A DNA stretch of 64,000 nucleotides. It comes from Falsiroseomonas algicola. Lineage in GTDB: Bacteria > Pseudomonadota > Alphaproteobacteria > Acetobacterales > Acetobacteraceae. The position numbers and the translations under genes were made by a program. This document shows positions 48,727 through 56,705 of the stretch, in pieces. Below the pieces are notes generated by a model. The model was not told where the DNA came from and made no database searches. It saw nothing but the letters and a program-made list of their open reading frames with translations. Position 1 is the stretch's first letter. The number at the start of each line of letters is the position of its first letter. The DNA lies in NCBI RefSeq assembly GCF_011040385.1, contig NZ_JAAIKB010000004.1:62001-126000 (forward strand). Direction: 5' to 3'.

Positions 48727-49530
48727 TCACCCCCGCAGCGCCCTCACCTCCCGCGCCTTGGCCGCGCAGGCGGCGGCGAGGAAGCCGAGATCCGTGCCGG
48801 TGGAGACGTAGCGCGCGCCCATGGCGACGATCTCCGCCACGAGGTCGGGGCGGGAGGCGAGGCCGCCCACCCCCACATGCTTGCCGCGGCCCCGCGCGGC
48901 CTCGACGATCCGGCGATAGGCGTCCCGCACCCGCGGATCATCGTAGCGGCCAGGAATGCCCATCTCCGCCGTCAGGTCGTTGGTGCCGACCAGCACCATG
49001 TCCACGCCCTCCACCGCCAGGATCTCCTCCACCCGGTCCAGCGCCTCCAGCGTCTCCACCATCGGGATCACCATGGTGGCGGCGTCCAGCACCGGGTTGG
49101 CGGCGGCGGCCGGGAAGGAGCGGTAGCCGAATTGCGGCAACTGGCCGGAGGCCGAGCGCGTGCCGAGCGGCGCGAATCGGGCCATGGAGACCACCGCCCT
49201 TGCATCCTCCGCGGACCGCACATGCGGCGCGATGATGCCCAGCGCGCCCGCATCCAGCACGCGGCCGACATAGGCCGGCGTCAGCGCGGGCACGCGGACA
49301 AAGGGCGTGACCCCCGCCATCAGCGCCGCCATGCAGAGCTGGCCCGTCATGTCGAGGGTCAGCGGGCTGTGCTCTATGTCCACATAGAGGCTGTCGAAGC
49401 CGGCGCTGGCGGCGATCTGCGCGATCTCGATGCCCCGCACCAGGCGCACGGTCATGGAGGCCACGACCTCGTCCCGGGCCAGCTTCTCCCGCACCTGGTT
49501 GCGAAGGATATCGGCGGGCTGGGCGGTCAT
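48727..49530 (-). CDS. HpcH/HpaI-type aldolase
   Basis: The 267-residue TIM-barrel protein has VRLVRGIEIAQIAASAGFDS, LYVDIEHSPLTLDMTGQLCM, a substrate-site region VPALTPAYVGRVLDAGALGI, then VIPMVETLEALDRVEEILAV and MVLVGTNDLTAEMGIPGRYD. The metal ligands Glu and Asp of the family fit METLEAL and NDLTAEM. Members are class II pyruvate aldolases such as 4-hydroxy-2-oxoheptanedioate aldolase or citrate lyase-like enzymes in aromatic or sugar-acid breakdown. The natural substrate cannot be told. It is separated from the ompA gene by 211 bp with no recognised signal. Confidence 0.9.
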   Translation of the reverse strand: MTAQPADILRNQVREKLARDEVVASMTVRLVRGIEIAQIAASAGFDSLYVDIEHSPLTLDMTGQLCMAALMAGVTPFVRVPALTPAYVGRVLDAGALGIIAPHVRSAEDARAVVSMARFAPLGTRSASGQLPQFGYRSFPAAAANPVLDAATMVIPMVETLEALDRVEEILAVEGVDMVLVGTNDLTAEMGIPGRYDDPRVRDAYRRIVEAARGRGKHVGVGGLASRPDLVAEIVAMGARYVSTGTDLGFLAAACAAKAREVRALRG

Positions 49531-49628
49531 GGCGCGTACTCCGGCATGGCGGGGGGCGCCGGGCCGTCGGGTGGTGGCGGCGCGGGACGGTCCCTCCGAT
49601 CTTGGCCGGGCAGCCTAGGCCCCGGCGA

Positions 49629-50090
49629 TCAAGCCCGGCAATCCGCGGCGGCGATCCTGGCGAGGTCCAGCCGCCCGCGCACCGTGCCCTCCCCCGGCGT
49701 CGGTGCGAAGGCGGCGAAGAGGGGGAGAGTGAGCGACTCCAGCAAGGCCGGATCCTGGCGCGCGGCCAGTTCCGCCATCGCGGCGCGTGCCTCGTCGATG
49801 CGGTGTCCGAAGGCGCGTTGGAGATAGGCCTGGAGCGGCGCCGCGGGCACGCCCACGCCATCGCCGCGATCCGCGAGTGGCGGGCCTTCGGCCTGCGGCA
49901 CCAGCACGGCGCCCGCGCCAAGTGCGACAGGCCCCGGCGGCCGGCCGGCGAAGGGCGGGGCGATGCCGGCGAGCAGCCCGGCCAGGCTGAGGGCGGTTTC
50001 GGGCGCATACCCCAGCCTCTCCGCCACCACCGTCGCCCAGAGGGCAAGGGCCGGGGCGCGGTTGACACGGAGGGGGAGCGGGGATGGCAT
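49629..50090 (-). CDS. Conserved hypothetical protein (INRAPxLxLWAxVVAERLG type)
   Basis: The 153-residue protein starts MPSPLPLRVNRAPALALWAT and continues VVAERLGYAPETALSLAGLL. This opening and the end SLTLPLFAAFAPTPGEGTVR, GRLDLARIAAADC resemble a family of small cytoplasmic proteins of unknown function widespread in proteobacteria and actinobacteria. There is no signal peptide and the middle is Ala/Pro-rich. The ATG at 50088-50090 is chosen; the longer frame to 50807 reads through unrelated sequence and over the left att site. It is divergent from the two small genes that follow. Confidence 0.7.
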   Translation of the reverse strand: MPSPLPLRVNRAPALALWATVVAERLGYAPETALSLAGLLAGIAPPFAGRPPGPVALGAGAVLVPQAEGPPLADRGDGVGVPAAPLQAYLQRAFGHRIDEARAAMAELAARQDPALLESLTLPLFAAFAPTPGEGTVRGRLDLARIAAADCRA

Positions 50091-50163
50091 GCCGTGACAA
50101 CGCGGATCTGGCGGTAGCGTTGATGTTCTTGATTCGTTCCAGGACTCGCGGCATGCTGGGCCC

Positions 50164-50424
50164 ATGCCCGAAGCGCCCCTGCCCCCTGGTGCCTTGCCCC
50201 TGCGCGCGCTGGCTGGCGGCCGCGCGGCGGCAGGCCGGCCGGCCTGGCTGGATGCGGCGACCTTCGCGCTGATGCGGCGGGCCGCCCGGGCCAGCGGGCC
50301 GCAAGGGGATGCGGTGACGGCGGCGCGGGACGTCGTGGCTGCCCGCCACCCTGCCCTGCCGGCGGCCCTGCTGACGGAAGCGGCGCGCCTCGCCGTTTCG
50401 GCCTGCGGGTGGGACGCGCCATGA
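50164..50424 (+). CDS. Small hypothetical protein
   Basis: The 86-residue Ala-rich protein (MPEAPLPPGALPLRALAGGR, ending RLAVSACGWDAP) is not recognised. It appears helical and cytoplasmic. Its stop overlaps the next start (ATGA at 50421-50424), so the two are coupled, which supports both being real. They lie just outside the left end of the genomic island. Confidence 0.55.
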   Translation: MPEAPLPPGALPLRALAGGRAAAGRPAWLDAATFALMRRAARASGPQGDAVTAARDVVAARHPALPAALLTEAARLAVSACGWDAP

Positions 50425-50648
50425 CCCCGCCCCCCAGCATCCTCGGACAGACGCGGTGGGAGTGGGAAGGCGCCGGCATCCGGTTCCGCCTCTGGACCCG
50501 GCCGGTGGTCGGCCAGGGCGGCCGCAGCGTGGTGCCGGTGACGTTGCTCTGGCGCCGGCCGGACGGCACGGGCGGCATGGCGCGCTGCGGCGGCCTGATC
50601 GAGGCGATGGAGCGCGTGGAGGCGGTGATGGCGGAGCCGGCGGCGTAG
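50421..50648 (+). CDS. Small hypothetical protein, coupled to the preceding gene
   Basis: The 75-residue protein reads MTPPPSILGQTRWEWEGAGI, then RFRLWTRPVVGQGGRSVVPV and ends VEAVMAEPAA. It looks like a small beta domain rich in Trp and Arg. No function is recognised. Start at 50421 is supported by the four-base overlap with the upstream gene. It ends 22 bp before the left att repeat. Confidence 0.55.
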   Translation: MTPPPSILGQTRWEWEGAGIRFRLWTRPVVGQGGRSVVPVTLLWRRPDGTGGMARCGGLIEAMERVEAVMAEPAA

Positions 50649-50670
50649 AAACGCCACGGCGAGCCAGGGC

Positions 50671-50714
50671 ATGTCCTCGGCGGGATTCGAACCCACGGCC
50701 CCCAGATTAGGAAT
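50671..50714. repeat. Left attachment-site repeat (attL)
   Basis: These 44 bases equal 61375-61418 exactly and comprise the T-arm, anticodon-loop side and acceptor end of tRNA-Arg. The remaining part of the tRNA is absent here, so this copy is a remnant made by integration. Confidence 0.92.
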
Positions 50715-50781
50715 AGGGAGGATTGCCCCGCCAAGGGCCGCCCCGTCTCGCCGTAAGCCGCCAAATATCTTGCTTTCGATT

Positions 50782-50875
50782 GGGTCCGCAAATAAGGTGG
50801 CCGCCATAAGCCGCCATGCGGACCCGTAGCGGACCTAACCGCCGGGTCCGCACGGGGTCCGCAACCGGGGTCCGC
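50782..50875. promoter_or_regulatory. Left cluster of GGGTCCGC sites (probable integrase arm sites)
   Basis: GGGTCCGC occurs at 50782, 50844, 50855 and 50868, and inverted as GCGGACCC at 50818, with GCGGACCT at 50829. The last three direct copies are 11 and 13 bp apart and end four bases before the integrase start codon. A matching triplet lies at the right end of the island. Confidence 0.7.
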
Positions 50876-50878
50876 GCC

Positions 50879-52228
50879 ATGCCGAAGCTGTCCGAGAAAT
50901 TTATCACCGGCCTGGCCCCGGCGCCCGGCGCTAAGGACAGGCTGGTGTTCGATACGGAGACGAAGGGGCTTGGCGTTCGGGCCACGGCCAACGGCAACAA
51001 GGTGTTCCTCGTCCAATGGACCGATGCCGCCACCAAGCGGAAGGTGCGGGAGCCGCTGGGCGCCTGGGGTTCGATCACGCTGGAGCAGGCCCGGACGGCG
51101 GCGAGAGCCCGGCTTGGCCGAGTCGCGGCAGGTTTTGATCCGAAGGCCGAACGCGAGGCCCGGAAGGCGGAGGATACGCGCCGCCGGGCCGACGAAGCGC
51201 GGGCGAAGGCGGACAAGGCGTTTACGGTGGAGGCGCTGATCGCGAATTGGGCGCGCCTGCATCTGGCGGGCCGCCGCCCGCGCTATGCCGCCGAGGCGAC
51301 GCGCGCGCTACGGCTTGCCTTCAAAGCGCATCTGGAGAGCCCCGCCGCCGGCCTGGACCATGGCGCGGTGGTCGCGGTGCTTGATGCGCTGTCCGGCGAG
51401 GGCAAGGCCGCAACCGCCCGCCTGACACTGGCCTATGGTCGCGCCTGCTACGGCTGGGCGGTGAAGCGCCGCCGGCTGGTGTCCAATCCCTTCGCTGGGC
51501 TGCCCGTGGCAGATGGTGGTGGCGTCGCCCGGGACCGCGTGCTGTCCGACGCCGAGATTGGGGAGGTGTGGCGTGCTGCCGGCAAGGTGCCGGTGCCGCA
51601 TGGCCCGATGGTGCGCTTTCTGCTGCTGACACTCGCGCGCCGGGAGGAGGTGTGCAGCATGACCTGGGGCGAGGTGGCGGCGGACCTCTCCACGTGGACC
51701 CAGCCCGGAACGCGGACGAAGAACGGGAAGCCGCATGTCGTGCATCTGAGCGGCGCCGCGCGCGACATCCTGCGCGCCATGCTGGGCGCCGAGTCGGGCA
51801 AGCCGCTTCCAGCGCTTCCCGCCCAGGACCGGCTGGTGTTCGGCATTGGCGACAACCGGCCGATCACCGCCCATTCCTGGACCAAGCGGCAGGTTGATGG
51901 CGCGATCGCCGGCGAGCGGAAGGAAGCCGCTGGTGACGACGCGGCCGAGATGCCGCGATGGGTGCTGCATGACTTCCGCCGCAGCGGCGTAACTTGGCTG
52001 GCCGGTGCAGGCTTCCCACCGCATGTGTGCGACCGCCTGCTGAACCATGTTAGCGGCACCATCAGCGGCGTGGCTGCTGTCTATCAGCGCAACGAATTTC
52101 TGCCGGAGCGGAAAGCGGCGTTGGAGGCGTGGGGAAAGCAGGTTCTCGATTGCGCGCAAGCTGGCAAAGAACCGGCGAACAACGTGCTGAGGCTTAGGCG
52201 GAGACGCGCCGCGACGAAGGCGGCGTAG
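50879..52228 (+). CDS. Tyrosine-type site-specific integrase
   Basis: The 449-residue integrase has the N-terminal arm-binding DUF4102-type domain (MPKLSEKFITGLAPAPGAKD, RLVFDTETKGLGVRATANGN), a core-binding domain at about 125-210, and a catalytic domain. Catalytic residues are visible in LLLTLARREEVCSMTWGEV (first Arg), VLHDFRRSGVTWLAGAGFPP (His-x-x-Arg), LLNHVSG (His) and AAVYQRNEFL (Tyr near residue 402). The start ATG 50879 matches the family; the longer frame from 50816 reads through the arm sites. It sits 165 bp from attL and would catalyse integration into tRNA-Arg. GGGTCCGC repeats directly upstream may allow it to regulate itself. Confidence 0.94.
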   Translation: MPKLSEKFITGLAPAPGAKDRLVFDTETKGLGVRATANGNKVFLVQWTDAATKRKVREPLGAWGSITLEQARTAARARLGRVAAGFDPKAEREARKAEDTRRRADEARAKADKAFTVEALIANWARLHLAGRRPRYAAEATRALRLAFKAHLESPAAGLDHGAVVAVLDALSGEGKAATARLTLAYGRACYGWAVKRRRLVSNPFAGLPVADGGGVARDRVLSDAEIGEVWRAAGKVPVPHGPMVRFLLLTLARREEVCSMTWGEVAADLSTWTQPGTRTKNGKPHVVHLSGAARDILRAMLGAESGKPLPALPAQDRLVFGIGDNRPITAHSWTKRQVDGAIAGERKEAAGDDAAEMPRWVLHDFRRSGVTWLAGAGFPPHVCDRLLNHVSGTISGVAAVYQRNEFLPERKAALEAWGKQVLDCAQAGKEPANNVLRLRRRRAATKAA

Positions 52229-52290
52229 GCCAATCCCGGACTGGTCCAACAAAGGACTAGCCCCCCAGGCCCGGCTGGGATATCGCGGAC

Positions 52291-52470
52291 ATGCAACGTC
52301 CAGACGCGCCAAGTGCCGCCATGGCCAGCGTGTCCGATGTCGCAGGCCCTAAGGACGTGCCGCAATCCGGCGACACGGTTGAACCTAAGGTCTCTTTGGG
52401 GGTCTCGACCCGCCTGCATCGGCGGCAAGATGACCCCCCCGCGTTTGCGGCGCGGAGGGGCCGGGCTTGA
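52291..52470 (+). CDS. Possible 59-residue protein in the int-xis gap
   Basis: The frame MQRPDAPSAAMASVSDVAGP, ending AFAARRGRA, is open for 60 codons in the 360-bp gap between the integrase and AlpA-like genes. There is no good ribosome site and no recognisable domain, so it may be chance. Nothing else is seen in 52229-52588. Confidence 0.2.
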   Translation: MQRPDAPSAAMASVSDVAGPKDVPQSGDTVEPKVSLGVSTRLHRRQDDPPAFAARRGRA

Positions 52471-52588
52471 TTGGTTCGATCAAGGGCGGCAGGCCGCCGT
52501 CGGGCAGCATAGTGATGTGGCTTCCGAAGTCTAGGAGTCCTTTAGTCGCTGAAGCCCGGCGGTGGCCGCGTTGCCATGAAAGGCAAGC

Positions 52589-52810
52589 GTGCCTGAAATC
52601 TTTCTGAACGAACGCGACTTTGCCGCGCGCTACCTCATCGCGGCCCGAACCCTGCAACGCTGGCGCGGCACCGGAGAGGGGCCGCCCTACATCCGGCTTG
52701 GCCCGCGACGGATCGTGTATCCGCTGGCGGCGGCGGAGGCGTGGGCAGCGGCAAGGACATTCCCGCATCGTGCCGCAGAGTTGGCCCAGGATGGGAGGAG
52801 CCGCGCATGA
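52589..52810 (+). CDS. AlpA/excisionase-like helix-turn-helix protein
   Basis: The 73-residue protein begins with GTG at 52589: MPEIFLNERDFAARYLIAAR, then TLQRWRGTGEGPPYIRLGPR and RIVYPLAAAEAWAAARTF. This is the MerR-like HTH_17 fold of AlpA regulators and excisionases, where the helix is followed by the GPPYxRLGxR turn. In integrative elements such proteins direct excision or activate integrase expression. It is coupled to the next tiny frame by an ATGA overlap. Position near int supports the role. Confidence 0.85.
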   Translation: MPEIFLNERDFAARYLIAARTLQRWRGTGEGPPYIRLGPRRIVYPLAAAEAWAAARTFPHRAAELAQDGRSRA

Positions 52811-52896
52811 GCCGCGTGTTCCTGCCGCTGGCCGCGCTGGTCGCGACGCTGGTGATCCTGGCGGCGCTGCGCCTCCTCAACATCGCATCCCCTTAA
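52807..52896 (+). CDS. 29-residue single-helix membrane peptide
   Basis: The frame reads MSRVFLPLAALVATLVILAA, then LRLLNIASP. It starts within the stop of the AlpA-like gene (ATGA at 52807-52810). One hydrophobic helix with a positive start suggests an inner-membrane peptide. The overlap and hydrophobic order support translation, but it is too short for assignment. Confidence 0.45.
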   Translation: MSRVFLPLAALVATLVILAALRLLNIASP

Positions 52897-53039
52897 CGCA
52901 AGACCGCCGGGCGCGTGGAGCGACCCGGCGGCAAGCGTTCGGTGTGATGATGCGGTGGTGACGCCCGCCTTCTAGCACGCTGCGCGCTTCGCGCCACGCT
53001 CCAGTTGCGTCTGGTGGTCCTGACATCAGGACAACCACC

Positions 53040-53318
53040 ATGAACGCCACCACTACCTGCCCCACCTGCGGCCGGCGCCACCGGCTGCGGCGCGCGATGC
53101 CGCCTGCCCCGCTGCCGCTGTTCGCATGGGCAGCACGGCATCCTCGCCCGCCTGCCATGGGTGCCCGCCTCCTCCTCCACGCCGACATGCTCGACGCCGA
53201 GGGAGAGCCGCGCGCCTGCATCGCCATCCCCGGCCAGCGCGTGCCGCTGGCCTATCCGAACCTCGCGGCGGCGCTGTCCGCCCTGCGTGCCATGGAGGCC
53301 GCCCATGCGACCCGTTGA
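53040..53318 (+). CDS. Small zinc-ribbon-like hypothetical protein of the island
   Basis: The 92-residue protein starts MNATTTCPTCGRRHRLRRAM; CPTCGRRH could bind a metal together with later residues, though a second Cys pair is missing. The second half (MLDAEGEPRACIAIPGQRVP, LAYPNLAAALSALRAMEA) looks like a small alpha/beta domain. It overlaps the next gene by 14 bases, so they are coexpressed. Function unknown; its place before the primase operon suggests a replication accessory or regulator. Confidence 0.6.
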   Translation: MNATTTCPTCGRRHRLRRAMPPAPLPLFAWAARHPRPPAMGARLLLHADMLDAEGEPRACIAIPGQRVPLAYPNLAAALSALRAMEAAHATR

Positions 53319-53661
53319 ACCTGCTGACCACCGCCCGGTGGCGCAGCGCCACCGTCACCTGCTGCGCGTCGGTGACACGTTCCGGCCGATCCCGAAGCGG
53401 GCGGCGGAGGTGGCGCGGTTGCTGCTGCAACATCCTGCCGGGATGACGCGGGTGGAGATGCTGAACGCGGCGCCGCCCCGCCTGGCACTCAATGCGACGT
53501 GCCATGTCGCGCGGCTGCGAAAGGCCGGTTGCCCGATTGAGAGTGTCCCGGTGATCGGCACCGACGCGGACGGCAACAAGGTGCTGTTCGTGCGCTACCA
53601 CCTGGCCGGCGACATCGCCGTGACCGCCGGACCCTGGCCTATGCTGGAGGACGCCGCCTGA
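53305..53661 (+). CDS. Winged-helix-like small protein of the island
   Basis: From ATG 53305 the 118-residue protein reads MRPVEPADHRPVAQRHRHLL, then FRPIPKRAAEVARLLLQHPA, GMTRVEMLNAAPPRLALNAT and CHVARLRKAGCPIESVPVIG. The segment from KRAAEVARLLLQHP to RLRKAGCPIES has the spacing of a winged helix with the following wing. Its stop overlaps the primase start (TGATG at 53659-53663). It may regulate or assist replication of the element. Confidence 0.6.
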   Translation: MRPVEPADHRPVAQRHRHLLRVGDTFRPIPKRAAEVARLLLQHPAGMTRVEMLNAAPPRLALNATCHVARLRKAGCPIESVPVIGTDADGNKVLFVRYHLAGDIAVTAGPWPMLEDAA

Positions 53662-54650
53662 TGGATATCTTCGACGCGATAACGGTGGTGCACGCTCCCG
53701 GCCGGCGGTTCGCGAAACTGATCCACGCGAACGGCATTGTGGAGGCGCAGCAACGGACCCGCACCGTGAACCTGCACACTCTCCAACTTCCGGGGCTGTG
53801 GGCGCTGGCGACGCTGCTGGAGGAATTCGAGCAACGTCCCGATATGTGCGTGGTGCGCGGCGCGATCCTCGACGCGGATCGCGCACACGCGGTCCGGCGC
53901 CTCCTCCACCGCGATCCGAAAACAGGCGAGGCGCCGACGCTGCGCGAGGTGCCGCGCCGCTGGATCGCACTCGACGTGGATAGCCTGCCGGTGCCGGAGG
54001 GCATGGACCCTGCGGACCTGGAGGCGAACGCCCGCGCCATACTGCCACTACTGCCGGCACCGTTCCGGGTGGCGAAGCTGGTGGTGCAAGCCACAGCATC
54101 GCACGGGATCAAGCCCGGTGCGCGCCTGCGGCTATGGGGCTGGTGCAACCGCCCCGTGACCTCCGCCGAGTGTAAGGCGTGGCTGGCGGCGGCGCCGGTT
54201 GATCGCAGCCTCTACAGCGCAGTGCAACCGCACTACACCGCTGCGCCGGTGTTCGTCGGGTGGGCCGATCACCTGCCTCGCAGGCTGGCCTTTCTGGAGG
54301 GGCTGGAGGAGGTGGTGGTGCCTCCCGCTCCGCTGCTGGCACCATCGCCGCCACCGCCGGCTGCAACCGCCCTGCGGCGCCCTGGCAGGCTCTACAGCGG
54401 GGGCGAGGTGATGCGCTTCGCCCGCCTGCTGCGCGTGGTGCAGGATGCGGTGGAAGGGGAGCGGCACCGGCTGCTGTTCTGGGCATCGTGCCGGGCTGGC
54501 GAATTGGTCGCGGCCGGCATTCTCGATGAAACCACCGCCCATGCGGCGCTGGTGCAGGCCGCGATGGATGGCGGCGGGAAGGATCGTCGCAACGCCGAGG
54601 CTACCGCTCGCGACGGCATCGCGCGCGGCGCGGCGGAGGCGGGGGCATGA
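53661..54650 (+). CDS. Primase-like protein of an integrative element (AEP-type)
   Basis: The 329-residue protein resembles the archaeo-eukaryotic-type primases of integrative elements. The metal-binding DVD lies at residues 105-107 (RRWIALDVDSLPVPEGMD), and an sxH motif at 147-148 (VQATASHGIKPGARLRLWG). Then VDRSLYSAVQPHYTAAPVFV follows. After about residue 215 there is a Pro-rich linker and a helical C-terminal domain (LYSGGEVMRFARLLRVVQDA, LLFWASCRAGELVAAGILDE). Its ATG overlaps the upstream stop and its end overlaps the DUF3631 ATPase gene. Together they would form the replication module. Confidence 0.78.
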   Translation: MDIFDAITVVHAPGRRFAKLIHANGIVEAQQRTRTVNLHTLQLPGLWALATLLEEFEQRPDMCVVRGAILDADRAHAVRRLLHRDPKTGEAPTLREVPRRWIALDVDSLPVPEGMDPADLEANARAILPLLPAPFRVAKLVVQATASHGIKPGARLRLWGWCNRPVTSAECKAWLAAAPVDRSLYSAVQPHYTAAPVFVGWADHLPRRLAFLEGLEEVVVPPAPLLAPSPPPPAATALRRPGRLYSGGEVMRFARLLRVVQDAVEGERHRLLFWASCRAGELVAAGILDETTAHAALVQAAMDGGGKDRRNAEATARDGIARGAAEAGA

Positions 54651-55960
54651 CGGAAGCCGCAACCATGGTGGCCGAGGATGCCGCCGAAATCCTGCGCCTC
54701 TCCCTGCTGGACCGCGTGACCTATGACCGCGAACGCGACGCGGCTGCGAAGCGGCTGCGCGTTCGCGTTGGCACGCTGGACAGCATGGTGGAGGAGATGC
54801 GGCCGGCGCCCGAGCAACCGCGCGGCCGAGGCGTGGAGCTACAGGTCGTCGTGCCATGGCCGGACCCGGTGGAGGCCGGGATGGTGCTGGACCGGCTGGC
54901 GGCTGCGATCCGGCGCCATGTGATCCTGCCGACCACCGCCGCCGATGCCATCGCGTTGTGGATCGCGCACACCTGGGTATCTGAGCGGTTCCAGCATACG
55001 CCGCGCCTCGGCATCGGATCGCCCGCCAAGCGGTGCGGGAAATCGACGCTGCTGGACCTGCTGCGCGCCACCTGCCACCGCCCGCTGAAGGCGGACAACA
55101 TCAGCGCCAGCGGCGTATTCCGCACGGTGGAGGCGTTGCGGGAGGAGGGCGGCATCACGCTGCTGGTGGATGAGGCCGACACCTTCGTTGGCGACAACGA
55201 AGAACTGCGCGGCATCCTTAACTCCGGCTTTGAGCGCAGCGGCGAGGTTGTCCGCGTCGTGGAGGTGAAAGGCGAGTGGGTGCCGGTCAGGTTTGCCACC
55301 TTCTGCCCCGTGGCGCTGGCGGGGATCGGCAAATTGCCGGACACACTGGCGGACCGCTGCGTGCCGATCACGCTGCAACGGAAGGCGGCGGCGGAGACGG
55401 TGACGAAACTCCGCGCGCCTGGCGCCCGCGCTACGCTGCACAACGCCGCACGCTGCCTCGCCCGATGGGCGGCGGACCGGCGGGACCATCTGCCGCTTGA
55501 TCCGGAGGTGCCGGAGGCGATGGGCGACCGGGAGGGCGACATTTCCGTGGTGCTGCTGTCCATCGCGGACGATGCCGGCGGGGAATGGCCCCAGCGTGCC
55601 CGCCGGGCGCTGCTGGAGGTATTCGGGCACCGCAACGCGGCGGAGGGCAATGCAGAGGCCGGCGCCCTGCTGCTGGCCGATCTGCGCACCCTGTTCAGCG
55701 AACGCGGCGCGACCCGCCTTCCCTCGACCGACATTATCGAGGCGCTGGGGAAGCTGGAGGAGCGGCCGTGGCCGGAGTGGAAGAACGGGAGGCCGATGAC
55801 CCCGGTGCAACTGGCGGCGGCGCTGGCGCCGTTCCGGGTGCGGCCGATCACCTACCGGCCGCCGGGCGGTGGTGCCCCGGTCAAGGGGTATATCCGCGAC
55901 CATTTTGAGGAGGCGTGGTCGCGGTATCTGGCACCTGCTGCCCCCACCTCCACCGACTAG
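54647..55960 (+). CDS. DUF3631 ATPase, putative replicative helicase of the element
   Basis: The 437-residue protein has Walker A GSPAKRCGKST at residues 124-134 and Walker B LLVDEAD at 172-178. EELRGILNSGFERSGEVVRV and GIGKLPDTLADRCVPITLQR are typical of DUF3631. The C-terminal half includes GALLLADLRTLFSERGATRL, STDIIEALGKLEERPWPEWK and FRVRPITYRPPGGGAPVKGY. These domains are found fused to or next to element primases and act as helicase-like ATPases. It overlaps the primase-like gene by four bases. Iteron-like repeats follow 12 bp after its stop. Confidence 0.88.
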   Translation: MTEAATMVAEDAAEILRLSLLDRVTYDRERDAAAKRLRVRVGTLDSMVEEMRPAPEQPRGRGVELQVVVPWPDPVEAGMVLDRLAAAIRRHVILPTTAADAIALWIAHTWVSERFQHTPRLGIGSPAKRCGKSTLLDLLRATCHRPLKADNISASGVFRTVEALREEGGITLLVDEADTFVGDNEELRGILNSGFERSGEVVRVVEVKGEWVPVRFATFCPVALAGIGKLPDTLADRCVPITLQRKAAAETVTKLRAPGARATLHNAARCLARWAADRRDHLPLDPEVPEAMGDREGDISVVLLSIADDAGGEWPQRARRALLEVFGHRNAAEGNAEAGALLLADLRTLFSERGATRLPSTDIIEALGKLEERPWPEWKNGRPMTPVQLAAALAPFRVRPITYRPPGGGAPVKGYIRDHFEEAWSRYLAPAAPTSTD

Positions 55961-55972
55961 GGGCGCTGGAGC

Positions 55973-56105
55973 GGTAACGCGGTTACAAGCGAGGAAATTC
56001 TAGACGTTGCGGCCGTTCGGATGCGGTTACAGGGTGCGATCCTGTTACCGCTGCGAATGGGCGGAAAGCGGCGGAAAACCCGGGTTGTAACCGTGTTACC
56101 GGTTG
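55973..56105. promoter_or_regulatory. GTTAC/GTAAC inverted-repeat array, candidate replication origin
   Basis: GGTAACGCGGTTACAA (55973-55988) is mirrored by TTGTAACCGTGTTACC (56085-56100). Between them GCGGTTACAGG (56023-56033) is mirrored by CCTGTTACCGC (56041-56051). The four sites form a nested symmetric arrangement directly after the primase/ATPase genes. Iterons for an initiator are the leading reading; a terminator or a regulator site is the alternative. The rest of 55961-56300 shows no gene. Confidence 0.55.
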
Positions 56106-56300
56106 AGCGGGACGGGGCTGTGGAGGCGCTGCGAAAACACGCGCGCGGCCAAGCGCCAGACCCAACATCTGAATTGCAGATGGGTGCGCGGAGCGAAGGG
56201 AGCGGTCCAGTCACCCGAACTCGCTGGAGATTTTGCCCCCCTCCCCACTAACCCACATTGCCAGGCGCGCTTCTCGATGAACGAGGCGGCCGCTCCGGAA

Positions 56301-56705
56301 CTATTCGCAAAATTGAGCAATCGTCGCCACAAGGTGCGATGCATCAATAGGTTTCGAGATCATTGGTGCGGGAGTGTATTCCCGCAGCGCATGCCATGCC
56401 TCATAACCTGTAATTATGATGGTAAGGATGCCGCGTCGCCTGAGCGTTTCGAGCACCGGGAAGGCGAACTCTTGGTGTAGCTTCATGTCGACCAGGGCTA
56501 CATCGATCGTACCGGCTAACCGCTCGTGTTCTATGAGGCGAAGTGCGTCTGCTACCGCGCCCGCCGAACCGACCACCTCAGCACCGGCCGCGACGACGAT
56601 GTCTTCAAGCAATAGAACAAGGATGCCTTCATCCTCGATAATAATAACTCGCTTTCCGAACAACGGCTTTTTGTCGAATTTTGGAGTATTGGTCGGCGTA
56701 GCCAT
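56301..56705 (-). CDS. Single-domain response regulator (CheY-like)
   Basis: From ATG 56703-56705 the 134-residue protein is one receiver domain with all key residues: E24 and D25 in IIIEDEGI, phospho-acceptor D73 in ALVDMKL, T99 in IITGYE and K118 in ISKPI. There is no output domain, so it acts by protein contact or as a phosphate sink. It lies on the strand opposite to the replication genes. No kinase gene is in the island; the hybrid kinase at 39236-41410 is a possible but unproven partner. Confidence 0.9.
   Translation of the reverse strand: MATPTNTPKFDKKPLFGKRVIIIEDEGILVLLLEDIVVAAGAEVVGSAGAVADALRLIEHERLAGTIDVALVDMKLHQEFAFPVLETLRRRGILTIIITGYEAWHALREYTPAPMISKPIDASHLVATIAQFCE

Noticed and set aside
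50671-50714. A second tRNA-Arg gene at the left att site
   Set aside because: Only the 3' half is present; the acceptor 5' strand and D-arm are absent, so no cloverleaf can form.
48938-51262. 774-codon reverse-strand frame crossing the left att site and integrase start
   Set aside because: It crosses the aldolase gene, small genes and the att repeat, which cannot belong to one protein; only shadow composition is seen.
54721-55851. 376-codon reverse-strand frame over the DUF3631 gene
   Set aside because: Ser/Arg-rich antisense of a gene with clear Walker motifs.
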